Assembly (NCBI RefSeq): GCF_005952805.1
Contig: NZ_CP040709.1
Coordinates: 558,001-622,000 of the forward strand
Reading direction: 5' to 3'
From: Inhella inkyongensis
GTDB taxonomy: Bacteria > Pseudomonadota > Gammaproteobacteria > Burkholderiales > Burkholderiaceae_C
Length of the DNA stretch: 64,000 bases
The notes under the pieces were generated by a model. It did no database searches, was not told where the DNA came from, and saw only the letters and a list, made by a program, of their open reading frames with translations. Position numbers and translations under genes: made by a program. Shown piece after piece: positions 27,942 through 36,485 of the stretch (positions within the stretch are counted from its first letter, which is position 1; each line of letters starts with the position of its first letter).

Positions 27942-29962
27942 AGAAGAAGCAATGGTCCTTGGCCCCGTGCCTGCTGCTGATCCTCGGCGCGGCGCCAAGC
28001 TGGGGCAGCCCGACGCCCACCGAGTCGGACTCGGCGCCTGTCGTCCTGGAAGTCGTGCGGGTTGAAGGTGAGCGCCAAGCCGGTTCCGACACCACCGCGC
28101 GCCTGACGCTCCAGGACCTCGGCGTCCAGCGGGTGGAGGATGGCTTGGCACTGGTGCCCAGTGCCCAGGCCGAGGTTGGCAACGGGGGCCTGTCGACCGG
28201 GGTGCGCTTGCGCGGCTTTGTGATTGATGCGCCCTTGATCGATGGCCTGCCCGATCTGCGGCGCCTCTTTGTGCGGGATCTATCCACGGTGGCCGGTGTC
28301 GCGCTCATGCCGGGAGGGCAAGGCATCGTCTATGGACTGAGCTCTCCTGGCGGCGCACTGAACTACCAGTTGCAGCGCGCTGGCCGAGGGCAACGTCAGC
28401 TGCGCCTGGGATTGGACGAGCAATTGCAGCGCCGTGTGGTGCTGGACTGGGATCCCAAGGCCCTGGCGGCAGACGGACTGGACTGGGCGCTGCGCGCGGT
28501 CTTGGCGAGTCAGCGCGGCCGCATCGAGCCGGCGCAGCTGCCGCAGAACCGGCACAACATCTACCTGAACCCGGTGCTTCAGCTCGGACGCGGGCACCGC
28601 CTTGCCCTGCAGCTGGAAGCTCAACAGGAGGAGCGTCCGTTCGCCTTTGGCACGGTGTTGCGCAACGGACGCGCCACCACGCCCCAGCGAGCTCAGCCGG
28701 TCTGGGATCGGCTCTATGTCTTGCCAGGCGGTGGGCCCAGCGAGCGGCATTACACGCGCGCGGCCTTGCACTGGGAATGGGGCGCGGCGCAGGGTTGGTC
28801 CGCCTGGGTGGGTCTGCAGCGGGGTGGCGCCAGTCGCGATGAAACCTTGGTTGGCCATTGGGCCTTGCTGAATGAGCGTCAGCTCTCTGGCTACTACACC
28901 GAATTCCATGACAGCTACCGTCAACTCAATGCGCGGGCTCGGCTGGCATGGGCCGACAGCGAGCAACGCTTTGAGCTGGGGGCCGACTCGCAGCGCGCGG
29001 AGTTCAGCCTGCGCGGAAAGCAAAACATTGCCGGCTACCGGGTGTTGATCGACGCCCCGGACTTTGATGCAGTCGACTTGGAGCGCCTTCCCACCACCAC
29101 GCGCTTCAATCACGAACGCCAAAAGGAGCGCGGACTCTGGGTGCTGGCGCAACGCCGGTTTGGCCCTCAATGGCAGGCCAGTGCCGGCTTGCGTTGGCAA
29201 CGTTATCGCGTGGCCGCCGACCGAGTCGGTGCGGGCCTGCTGACCGCTGCTGTCGATGAGGGCATGGTCAAGCAGCTGGGCCTTCAGTGGCAGGCGCCGC
29301 AGGCCCCGTGGCGTGCCGGTTGGCAGCTGGGCGAGAGTTTGCAGCCCAATCGCGGACAAGACCGACAGGGCCACTTCTTGCCGTCACAGACCGTGCGCAG
29401 CCAGGAAGTCTGGGCGCGCTGGCAGCCCTCTGCGGGGGCGCTGTTGCAGGCCGGTCTTTACCGCACGCAGCTGCGACATCTGGCGATGCGCGATCCGCAA
29501 GATCGCAATGCCTTGATCAGTGCGGGGGCCCGCCAGGCTCAGGGCCTGGAGCTTCAAGCCCAGTGGCAGGAAGGCCCTTGGCGGCTGCGTGCGCAGGCCA
29601 GTTGGATGGACATGCGCCAATTGCAGCGCACGTCGGCTTCTCTGGGCGATGACTTTGTGGGCGCAGCCCGGCGCCTCGGCGGGCTGAGTGTCGAACGCCG
29701 CCTACCGGACGGCGTGCAGCTGTCGGCGCAGGGGCGCTGTGTCGGGCCACGCTTCGCGGATGCCACCAATCGGATCGAAGTGGCCGGGCATTGCCTGCTC
29801 GACCTGGCCCTGAACGCACCGCTTGTGAGCCTCGGAGGCGTAATGCAGCTGGCCGTACGCAATGTGACCGATCAGCGCCACCTGGTGGCCATGACGGCAG
29901 TCGACGATGTGTACCAAGGGCCAAGGCGCGGCCTGAACCTGGCTTACGTTCGTGAATTCTGA
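27938..29962 (+). CDS. TonB-dependent outer-membrane receptor, siderophore-type
   Basis: This 674-residue protein has a signal peptide (MKKKQWSLAPCLLLILGAAPSWG). The plug domain shows VRLRGFVIDAPLIDGLPDLRRLFVRDL, then VALMPGGQGIVYGLSSPGGALNYQL, where siderophore receptors carry RGF and the GPGG-like turn. The beta-barrel follows and ends in RRGLNLAYVREF, with the C-terminal Phe needed for barrel assembly. No STN signalling domain precedes the plug. It probably imports a ferric chelate or another ligand with TonB energy. It is translationally coupled to the upstream regulator and convergent (19-base overlap) with a hybrid kinase gene. Confidence 0.85.
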   Translation: MKKKQWSLAPCLLLILGAAPSWGSPTPTESDSAPVVLEVVRVEGERQAGSDTTARLTLQDLGVQRVEDGLALVPSAQAEVGNGGLSTGVRLRGFVIDAPLIDGLPDLRRLFVRDLSTVAGVALMPGGQGIVYGLSSPGGALNYQLQRAGRGQRQLRLGLDEQLQRRVVLDWDPKALAADGLDWALRAVLASQRGRIEPAQLPQNRHNIYLNPVLQLGRGHRLALQLEAQQEERPFAFGTVLRNGRATTPQRAQPVWDRLYVLPGGGPSERHYTRAALHWEWGAAQGWSAWVGLQRGGASRDETLVGHWALLNERQLSGYYTEFHDSYRQLNARARLAWADSEQRFELGADSQRAEFSLRGKQNIAGYRVLIDAPDFDAVDLERLPTTTRFNHERQKERGLWVLAQRRFGPQWQASAGLRWQRYRVAADRVGAGLLTAAVDEGMVKQLGLQWQAPQAPWRAGWQLGESLQPNRGQDRQGHFLPSQTVRSQEVWARWQPSAGALLQAGLYRTQLRHLAMRDPQDRNALISAGARQAQGLELQAQWQEGPWRLRAQASWMDMRQLQRTSASLGDDFVGAARRLGGLSVERRLPDGVQLSAQGRCVGPRFADATNRIEVAGHCLLDLALNAPLVSLGGVMQLAVRNVTDQRHLVAMTAVDDVYQGPRRGLNLAYVREF

Positions 29963-31680
29963 AGCGGCTGGCGCAGCCGCTCGCTGATCTGCCCGGCCAG
30001 TTCCAGGCCGTCCACGGGCTTGTGCAGCACGGTCATGCCGGCCTCGCGGGCCTGGCGCAGGGGCTCGGGGTCGGTTTCGCCGGTGACCAGCCAGGCTGGG
30101 GCCTGGCAGCCGCTGGCGCGCAGGGCGTTCAGCACGTCCAGGCCGGTGGCACCTGCGCGCAGGCGCAGGTCCAGCACCAGGGCGTCGGGTTGCCACAGCG
30201 GGCTGAGTTGCGCCAGGGCCTCGGGGCAGTCGGCGGCGGTGCGCACGCTCCAGCCCAACAGGCCGAGCCACTGCGCCAGCGCGTCGCGGATGGGTACCTC
30301 GTCATCCACCACCAGCAGACGATGACGACCCAGCGGCGGTGCGGCCGCCGCCGCAGCCGGCGGTGCAGCTTGCAGCGCCAGGCTCAAGCTGAAGCGACAG
30401 CCCTGCGCGGGCTGACTCTCCAACTGCAGTTCCAGGTCCAAGAGCTTGACCAAACGGCGCACGATGGCCAGGCCCAATCCCAGGCCTTGGGTGCGGTCGC
30501 GCGCCGCATTGCCGACTTGGAAAAACTCTTCGAACACGCGCTCCTGCAAGTCGGCGGGGATTCCCGGGCCGCTGTCCTGCACCACGATCTGGGCTAGGCC
30601 TTCGTGGTCGATCAGGGCCAGTCGCACCCAGCCTTGGGGCGTGAACTTGATGGCATTGCTGAGCAGATTGCTCAGCACGCGGCGCAGCAGCGCCGGATCG
30701 GTGTGCGCCCAGCGCGCCGGGCCCGGGGGCAATTGCAGTTCCCAGAGCAGGCCGCGTTCACGGGCCAGCGGGGCCAGCAGTTCGTGCTGATGCTGCAGCA
30801 AGGCATGCAGGTCCACCGGCTCGGGATGGGCGGCCACGGCCCCGGCCTCCAGTTGTGAGACCTCCAACAGGCTGTCCAGCAGGCTGCGGCTGTCCTGCAA
30901 GCTGCGGCGCAGCCCGGCCGCGGTCTGGGCCAGACGTTCATCCTTGTGCACGCCGGCCAGGGCCTGCACGGTGGCGATCTGGTAGGTCAGGGCCGCCAGG
31001 GGCTGGCGCAGGTCGTGGCTGGCAGCTGCAAAGAAGCGCGTTTTGGCTTCACTGGCGCGCTCCGCCCCTTCTTTCGCGCGTCGCAGGTCGGAGCCCAGTC
31101 GCACCATGTCGCGTTGCAGCCGGGCCTGCTCGGCCACCGCTTGGATCAGCAGCGCAAACAGCACCAGGATCAAAAGTGCAAATATCCAAGATTCCAGCCC
31201 GCCGCGTTGCAGCCAGCTGAGCACCAGGGCGCCGGCGATCGGCGCGCACCAGGCCAGATAGCCCGGCAGGTGGCCGGCGGCCGGCGCCACGCCGCCGGCC
31301 GCGTTGCCGAACATCACCATCGTGATCAGGGTCTGCCACAGGCTGAAGGGCTGTTGAAACACGGCAATCAGCAAGGCCGCCTGCGACAGGCTCACTACGG
31401 CGGGGCTCCACGTCAGGGCTTGAAGCAAGGCTGCGCGGCGGCCGTGATCGTGCAGCCACTGCAGCAAGGCGGCGCGGCCATGGGCCAGAAGCAGGGTGGC
31501 AAGCCCCAGGGTCCAGGCGGCTTCGTGGGCGCCGGCCTGATAGGCCAACCAGGCTGTGGCGCCATTTGCGAGGGTGTGGGCCCAGCGCATGCGGCGGTTT
31601 TGCAGCAGGCTCAGGCGGATGCGTTCATCCTGCAGAGCCTGCAGGAACTCGGGCTCGCGCTCGGATTGGCGGACCGTCAT
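29944..31680 (-). CDS. Hybrid sensor histidine kinase with C-terminal receiver (second of a tandem pair)
   Basis: This 578-residue protein begins with about six membrane helices and no large periplasmic loop. A coiled-coil linker follows, then a HisKA domain with phosphorylatable His in FFAAASHDLRQPLAAL, and an ATPase domain with N (LLSNAIKFT), G1 (DSGPGIPADL) and G2 (GLGLGLAIV) boxes. The C-terminal receiver starts RLLVVDDEVPIRDAL, with phosphoacceptor Asp in LVLDLRL. It overlaps the upstream kinase gene by four bases (ATGA) and is close to it in both sequence and layout, evidently from duplication. The operon starts with a LuxR-type response regulator. Confidence 0.88.
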   Translation of the reverse strand: MTVRQSEREPEFLQALQDERIRLSLLQNRRMRWAHTLANGATAWLAYQAGAHEAAWTLGLATLLLAHGRAALLQWLHDHGRRAALLQALTWSPAVVSLSQAALLIAVFQQPFSLWQTLITMVMFGNAAGGVAPAAGHLPGYLAWCAPIAGALVLSWLQRGGLESWIFALLILVLFALLIQAVAEQARLQRDMVRLGSDLRRAKEGAERASEAKTRFFAAASHDLRQPLAALTYQIATVQALAGVHKDERLAQTAAGLRRSLQDSRSLLDSLLEVSQLEAGAVAAHPEPVDLHALLQHQHELLAPLARERGLLWELQLPPGPARWAHTDPALLRRVLSNLLSNAIKFTPQGWVRLALIDHEGLAQIVVQDSGPGIPADLQERVFEEFFQVGNAARDRTQGLGLGLAIVRRLVKLLDLELQLESQPAQGCRFSLSLALQAAPPAAAAAAPPLGRHRLLVVDDEVPIRDALAQWLGLLGWSVRTAADCPEALAQLSPLWQPDALVLDLRLRAGATGLDVLNALRASGCQAPAWLVTGETDPEPLRQAREAGMTVLHKPVDGLELAGQISERLRQPLQNSRT

Positions 31681-33437
31681 GCGGGGGTTGGCTGGCCCAG
31701 GGCCGAGCTGATACGGGTGGCCAGGTCCAAGCCGTCGATGGGCTTGTAGAGCACGGGGATGCCGGTCTCGTGGGCCTGCTGGATGCGCCGGGGCGATGTC
31801 TCGCCGGTGACCAGCCAGGCGGGGGCCTGACAGCCTTGGGCGCGCAGAGCGGCCAGCGCATCCAGCCCGCTGACGCGGTCGCGCAGGCGAAAGTCCAGCA
31901 CCAGCGCATCGGGCTGCCAGTGAGGGCTCAGCTGCGCCAAGGCTTCGGGGATGTCGGCCGCGCTGCGCACGCTCCAGCCCAGCAGGATCAGTAGCTGCGA
32001 CAAGGCATCGCGGATGGCCGCCTCGTCATCCAACACCAGCACCCGGCGGCCCAGACCTTGGGCGCCGGGCTGTGGCGGCGGCAGCCCGGCGCTGGCGCCC
32101 AGCGTGACGGGGGCTTCGAGTGCCAGATTCAGAGAAAAACAGCTGCCTTCGCCCAGAGCGCTCTGCAGCTTGAGCGTGGTCCCCAGCAGGCCGGTCAGGC
32201 GCTGCACGATGGCCAGGCCCAGGCCCAAGCCGAGTGCGCGGCTGCGCTCAGGGTTGTTGACCTGGAAAAACTCTTCGAACACGCGGGTCTGCAGATCCGG
32301 TGCGATGCCGGGGCCGGTGTCCTGAACGGCCACCGTGGCCTGCCCCTGCTCGGCTCGCAGGCGCAGACAGATCTCGCCCTTCTCGGTGAACTTCAGCGCA
32401 TTGCCGGCCAGATTCCCCAGGATGCGGCGCAGCAGGGCGGGGTCGCTGCGCACCCAAAGCGGCGCGCCCTCGGGCAACTCACAGCGCAGCTGCAAGCCCA
32501 GTTGCTGGGCTTGGGGCCGCAGGGTGTCAGCCAAATCAAGCAGCAGCTGGTTCAGGTTGACCAACTGCCAGTCCACGGTGACGGCGCCAGCGTCGAGCTG
32601 CGAGACCTCCAGCAGGCTGTTGAGCAGGGACTGGCTGTCGTGCAGGGCCCGGCGCAGGCCGGCCGCCACCTGGGCCAGTCGCGCATCGTTTTGCTGCGTC
32701 GACAAGGCTTGTACGGTGGCCACCTGGAAAGACAGGGCGGCCAAGGGTTGGCGCAGATCGTGGCTGGCGGCGGAGAAAAAGCGCGACTTCGAAGCACTGG
32801 CCCGCTGTGCCTCATCATGGGCCTGGCGCAGCTCGTCACTCAGGCGCACCAAGCCTTCCTGCGCTTCACCCTGCTCGCGCACGGCCCGCAGCAGCACCAT
32901 GAACATCAAGCCCAGCAAGCCAGCCACCAGCAGCCCTTGCAAATCCAGCCGTGCCAGCCAGCCCAGGGCCAAGGCGCCGCCATAGACGCTCACCCAGGCG
33001 CGATAGGCCTTGACGTCGCCGGCCACGGTGGCCATGGCCCCCGCGGCATTGCCGACCATCACCATGGTGAGCAGATAGTGCCAGTCTGTGTGGGCCTGCG
33101 CGAAGACCGCTGCGATCAAACCGGCGTGCAGCCACGCCAGCGCAAACAGAATGCGCTGCAGGCCCGCCAGCGTCAGGGCCGGGGCTTCGGCCTGCTTCAG
33201 GCGGTGTTCCATCCACTGGGATCGGCCCCAGAGCGCCAGCGTCATCAGTGCCAGATAGGCCCAAGCCCAAGCGCCCAGGGCGGTCTGAGCAGCCACGCCG
33301 CTGAGCGCCAGATCGACCAGAAAGCGCGGCCCGCGTACCTGGCGGATGCCCTTGGCGATCAACTGCAGGCGCTCGGCCTGCAACAAGCTCAGCTGTGCCG
33401 CGGACAGCGGGACAGCGCCCGTTTTAGACGGCCCCAT
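31677..33437 (-). CDS. Hybrid sensor histidine kinase with C-terminal receiver (first of a tandem pair)
   Basis: This 586-residue protein has the same architecture as its downstream paralogue: about six membrane helices, linker helix, HisKA with His in FFSAASHDLRQPLAAL, ATPase boxes LAGNALKFT, DTGPGIAPDL and GLGLGLAIV, then a receiver starting RVLVLDDEAAIRDAL with Asp in LVLDFRL. The start at ATG 33437 overlaps the response regulator stop by 14 bases, and the 3' end overlaps the second kinase by four. The stimulus is unknown. The multi-pass sensor with short loops suggests membrane-intrinsic sensing. Confidence 0.88.
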   Translation of the reverse strand: MGPSKTGAVPLSAAQLSLLQAERLQLIAKGIRQVRGPRFLVDLALSGVAAQTALGAWAWAYLALMTLALWGRSQWMEHRLKQAEAPALTLAGLQRILFALAWLHAGLIAAVFAQAHTDWHYLLTMVMVGNAAGAMATVAGDVKAYRAWVSVYGGALALGWLARLDLQGLLVAGLLGLMFMVLLRAVREQGEAQEGLVRLSDELRQAHDEAQRASASKSRFFSAASHDLRQPLAALSFQVATVQALSTQQNDARLAQVAAGLRRALHDSQSLLNSLLEVSQLDAGAVTVDWQLVNLNQLLLDLADTLRPQAQQLGLQLRCELPEGAPLWVRSDPALLRRILGNLAGNALKFTEKGEICLRLRAEQGQATVAVQDTGPGIAPDLQTRVFEEFFQVNNPERSRALGLGLGLAIVQRLTGLLGTTLKLQSALGEGSCFSLNLALEAPVTLGASAGLPPPQPGAQGLGRRVLVLDDEAAIRDALSQLLILLGWSVRSAADIPEALAQLSPHWQPDALVLDFRLRDRVSGLDALAALRAQGCQAPAWLVTGETSPRRIQQAHETGIPVLYKPIDGLDLATRISSALGQPTPA

Positions 33438-34119
33438 CGCTGCGGGCGCGGTATGCGGCCTCGCCTCGGCTGCGCACGCCCAGCAGCGCCAGGATCGAGC
33501 GCACATGGCTCTTCACCGTGGTGTCGCCAATGCCCAGTTCGCGGGCAATCTGTTTGTCAGAACTGCCGCGGATCATTTCGCGGAACACGTCGATCTGGCG
33601 CGCGGTCAGCTCGGGGTAGTGCGCCTGCAGATCCGAGGGCAAGCTGGCCCGTGTCGTGGCCTTGGGTGGGGGGGTGTGCCCGCCTTGCAGCACGGTGCGC
33701 AGGGTTTCGATCAATTCCTGCGGCTCGGCCGACTTGCGCACATAGCCCGCGACGCCAAGCGCCTGTGCACTGCGCAGCACCGGCTCGCGCTCATCACCCG
33801 AGACCACCACGATCGGGGCCTCGCAGCCGGCCTCTCGCAGGGCGGCAATCGAGGTGGCGCCGTCCACGTCACCGAGCCACCAGTCCAGCAGCACGAGCTT
33901 GTAGGGGAAGGTGCGCACCAGTTGCTGGGCGCTGTGCAGGTCGCGGGCCTTGTCGAGCGTGAGCTCGGGCATCACGACCTGCAGCAGCAGCTCCAGGGAA
34001 TCACCGATCAGTTGGTGGTCTTCAATCCAGACAACACGCATGGAGTTCGGCAATTCCAGACCCTCTGACGGGGCCTCGCCTTGTGGTGACAGCGTTGCGT
34101 GCGACTGTAGTTTTGACAT
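33424..34119 (-). CDS. NarL/LuxR-family response regulator
   Basis: The protein is 231 residues from the ATG at 34119; an ATG at 34041 would give a regulator without the Ser/Gln-rich leader. The receiver domain shows VVWIEDHQLIG, phosphoacceptor Asp in LLDWWLGD, VVVSGDE and the Lys in YVRKSAEP. The C-terminal LuxR helix-turn-helix is ELTARQIDVFREMIRGSSDKQIARELGIGDTTVKSHV. It is first in an overlapping operon with two hybrid kinases, which therefore probably phosphorylate it, directly or by relay. No separate Hpt gene is visible here. Divergent from the beta-helix gene. Confidence 0.88.
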   Translation of the reverse strand: MSKLQSHATLSPQGEAPSEGLELPNSMRVVWIEDHQLIGDSLELLLQVVMPELTLDKARDLHSAQQLVRTFPYKLVLLDWWLGDVDGATSIAALREAGCEAPIVVVSGDEREPVLRSAQALGVAGYVRKSAEPQELIETLRTVLQGGHTPPPKATTRASLPSDLQAHYPELTARQIDVFREMIRGSSDKQIARELGIGDTTVKSHVRSILALLGVRSRGEAAYRARSDGAV

Positions 34120-34178
34120 GAGCTGACGACCATCCTCAATCAGAAGGAGGGGGGCGTACGCGGTTACAAAGTGCAGGC

Positions 34179-35240
34179 ATGCTAGCGGGCATGACGATGC
34201 AAGGGTTAACACGAGGTCGCTGGAGGTGGGCCTGCGGGGGGCTGGTCGGGCTGCTGGCCGGGCTGTTTTGCGGGCCGCTGCAGGCCGCGCGTCTATGGCA
34301 GATTGGCCCGGGTGAGCTCGGCACCACGTTGCAGGCGGCGGGCGACGGCGACACCATCGAGCTACGCGCCGGACTCTATCTGGGCGAAGGCGGGGTGATT
34401 CGCCAGCGTGATTTGACGCTGCGGGGGGCCGGCGCTGTGTTGCAGGCCGGGCACACACTGACCGAAGACAAAGCCATCCTGGTGCTGAAGGGCGGCCATG
34501 TGCGGCTGGAGGGTTTGGTGTTTCGGGGTGGACGGGTGCCGGATCAGAACGGCGCGGCCATTCGCCTGGAGCGTGGCCGGCTCAGCCTGGTGCGCTGTCA
34601 GTTGTCAGGGCAGGAGATGGGGCTTCTGACCAGCAATCAGCCCGACGTCGAGCTGACGATCGAGGACAGCGAGTTCGGGCCGGCCGCCGAGCGCGCGGGG
34701 GCTGGACTGCACCATCTGCTCTACGTCGGTCGCATTGCCCGGCTGGAAGTGCTGCGCAGTCATTTCCACGGGGGGCGCGATGGGCATCTGATCAAGTCGC
34801 GCGCGCGCCAAAGTTGGCTGGCGCACAACCGCATTGAGGACGATCCCGAGGGTCGCGCCAGCTACGAGCTGGACTTCCCCAATGGGGGCGAGGTGACCTT
34901 GCTGGACAACCGCATCGCGCAGTCAGGGCAAACGCGCAACCTGACCTTGATTGCCTACGGGGCCGAAGGGCAGGCCTGGCCGGGAGGACGACTGACCTTG
35001 CAGGGCAATGTGCTGGTCAATGGTGCCGCGCCATGGGCGCCCCTGGTTCGGCTGTGGAGTTCGCGCCTGCCGGGCGGGGTCGAGGCCCGGGGCCTGGACA
35101 ACCAGGTTGAGGGCGGCGGGTGGCTGGACGGTGCCGTTCATTGGCAGCGCACCCGCTATCGCCTCACAAGGAACCGCCCGGCCGCCCTCGGGGGACGGGC
35201 TGGGCATGGCCCTGACCGAGGGGCTTTTACATCCCCTTGA
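34179..35240 (+). CDS. Secreted right-handed beta-helix protein (pectate-lyase-like fold)
   Basis: The protein is 353 residues from the ATG at 34179; an ATG at 34191 is also possible. It has a signal peptide (WACGGLVGLLAGLFCGPLQA). After an N-terminal LGTTLQAAGDGDTIELRAGLY cap come repeats of about 22-25 residues with hydrophobic-x-hydrophobic strands (e.g. AILVLKGGHVRLEGLVFRGG, AAIRLERGRLSLVRCQL, TIEDSEFGPA), as in parallel beta-helix proteins. Substrate and catalytic residues cannot be assigned. It may bind or cleave a polysaccharide. It overlaps the convergent LytTR regulator gene by 14 bases. Confidence 0.75.
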   Translation: MLAGMTMQGLTRGRWRWACGGLVGLLAGLFCGPLQAARLWQIGPGELGTTLQAAGDGDTIELRAGLYLGEGGVIRQRDLTLRGAGAVLQAGHTLTEDKAILVLKGGHVRLEGLVFRGGRVPDQNGAAIRLERGRLSLVRCQLSGQEMGLLTSNQPDVELTIEDSEFGPAAERAGAGLHHLLYVGRIARLEVLRSHFHGGRDGHLIKSRARQSWLAHNRIEDDPEGRASYELDFPNGGEVTLLDNRIAQSGQTRNLTLIAYGAEGQAWPGGRLTLQGNVLVNGAAPWAPLVRLWSSRLPGGVEARGLDNQVEGGGWLDGAVHWQRTRYRLTRNRPAALGGRAGHGPDRGAFTSP

Positions 35241-36039
35241 AGAGGTGGGTGTAGCTTCGGCTGACTTCCAGCTTTTCGGTCAGGCCCTTCACCCCCACCA
35301 GCTGGCGTCCCCGGAAGTCGCGACTGATGCCGCTGATGGCCTTCACGTTCACGAGGGTGCTGCGATGGATCTGCCAGAACAGGTGCGGGTCGAGTTCGTC
35401 CACCAGCTCCTTGATGGGCTTGCGAATCAAGGCCTCGACCTGCTCGGTCTGCACCCGGGTGTACTTCTCGTCGCTGATGAAGAACAGCACCTCGGCCACC
35501 GGAATCATGCGGATCTCCTGGCCCACGGTGGCCTGGATCCACTCCAGATAGCGTGGCGCCTGGCCCGGGTTGAGCTGGCTGGAGAGGCGGTGCAGCAGTT
35601 GCTGGATCGGTTGGGCCGCTGGCCCGCCCTCGGCGCCTTCGTCCGAATCGCGCGCCGCCAGGCGCTTCTTGATCCGGTCGGCGGTCAGCTGCAGGCGCTC
35701 GCGCTCGGCGGGCTTGAGCACGTAGTCGGCAACGCCCTGCTCGAAGGCCTCAACCGCGTACTGGTCGTAGGCGGTGATGAAGACGATCTCGGGCAGTCGC
35801 ACGTCCTCGCCCAGATCCAGCTGGGCGATCTGTTTGGCGGCCTCCACGCCGGTCAGACCCGGCATGCGGATGTCGAGCAGGCAGAGATCGGGCTTGTGCT
35901 CTTTCGTGAGTTCTACCGCCTCCAGCCCGTTCTTGGCCTCCGCCACGATCTCCAGGTCCGGCCAGACCTCGGCCAGGCGGGCTCGTAGCTGCTCGCGCAT
36001 CAGGCGTTCGTCGTCGGCAAGGATGGCACGGATGGTCAT
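35227..36039 (-). CDS. LytTR-family response regulator
   Basis: This 270-residue protein has an N-terminal receiver ILADDERLMREQL with phosphoacceptor Asp in LCLLDIRMPGLTG and Lys in YVLKP. A linker and a C-terminal LytTR DNA-binding domain follow (RMIPVAEVLFFISDEKYTRVQT ... FWQIHRSTLVNVKAI ... VSRSYTHLFKGM). It resembles AlgR/LytR regulators. The kinase at 36486-37952 is the evident partner, with a small membrane protein gene between them; the order kinase, membrane protein, regulator suggests one operon. Confidence 0.92.
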   Translation of the reverse strand: MTIRAILADDERLMREQLRARLAEVWPDLEIVAEAKNGLEAVELTKEHKPDLCLLDIRMPGLTGVEAAKQIAQLDLGEDVRLPEIVFITAYDQYAVEAFEQGVADYVLKPAERERLQLTADRIKKRLAARDSDEGAEGGPAAQPIQQLLHRLSSQLNPGQAPRYLEWIQATVGQEIRMIPVAEVLFFISDEKYTRVQTEQVEALIRKPIKELVDELDPHLFWQIHRSTLVNVKAISGISRDFRGRQLVGVKGLTEKLEVSRSYTHLFKGM

Positions 36040-36066
36040 GGGGGGCTCCTGAAACTGGCCGCGACT

Positions 36067-36483
36067 TTATGCGCTGGCCGCAGGCTTTTTGGGTTTCAGC
36101 AGCCAGACCAGCAACAGGATGGGCAGCAGCAGGGGCGAGGCCACCAGGGCCGAGAGCCCGACCAACAGCACGCCCACCAGCGCCAGCGCGCCGAAGGTCA
36201 GCAACAGCGGCAGACCCACGCCCAGGATCAGCGTCAAGGGCAGCACCACCACCAGCGTGAAGCCCAGGGCCAGCAGGCCCAGCAAGCCGCCGAAGAAACC
36301 GAACTCGTGGACATCGCCCGTCCACTCCTCCCCGTCCACCAGCACATGCCAACTGCCGGCATCGCCCCAGCCGCTGTTGAACAGACCCTCGTGGGCCAGG
36401 CCCATCAAGACGCCACCCATCACCAGGCTGGCCAGTAGCACCACCAGGGCGGTCCAGCCGATGAATTTGAAGAACCGGTTCAT
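36067..36483 (-). CDS. Small polytopic membrane protein between a LytS-type kinase and LytTR regulator
   Basis: The protein is 138 residues from the ATG at 36483, preceded by AAGGAG seven bases upstream; a TTG six bases earlier is less likely. One N-terminal helix (FIGWTALVVLLASLVMGGVLMGLA) is followed by a soluble loop rich in Gly, Trp and acidic residues (FNSGWGDAGSWHVLVDGEEWTGDVHEF). About three more helices end in a basic tail KPKKPAASA. It may modulate the kinase, since its gene starts within four bases of the kinase stop. I do not recognise a named family. Confidence 0.7.
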   Translation of the reverse strand: MNRFFKFIGWTALVVLLASLVMGGVLMGLAHEGLFNSGWGDAGSWHVLVDGEEWTGDVHEFGFFGGLLGLLALGFTLVVVLPLTLILGVGLPLLLTFGALALVGVLLVGLSALVASPLLLPILLLVWLLKPKKPAASA

Positions 36484-36485
36484 GA

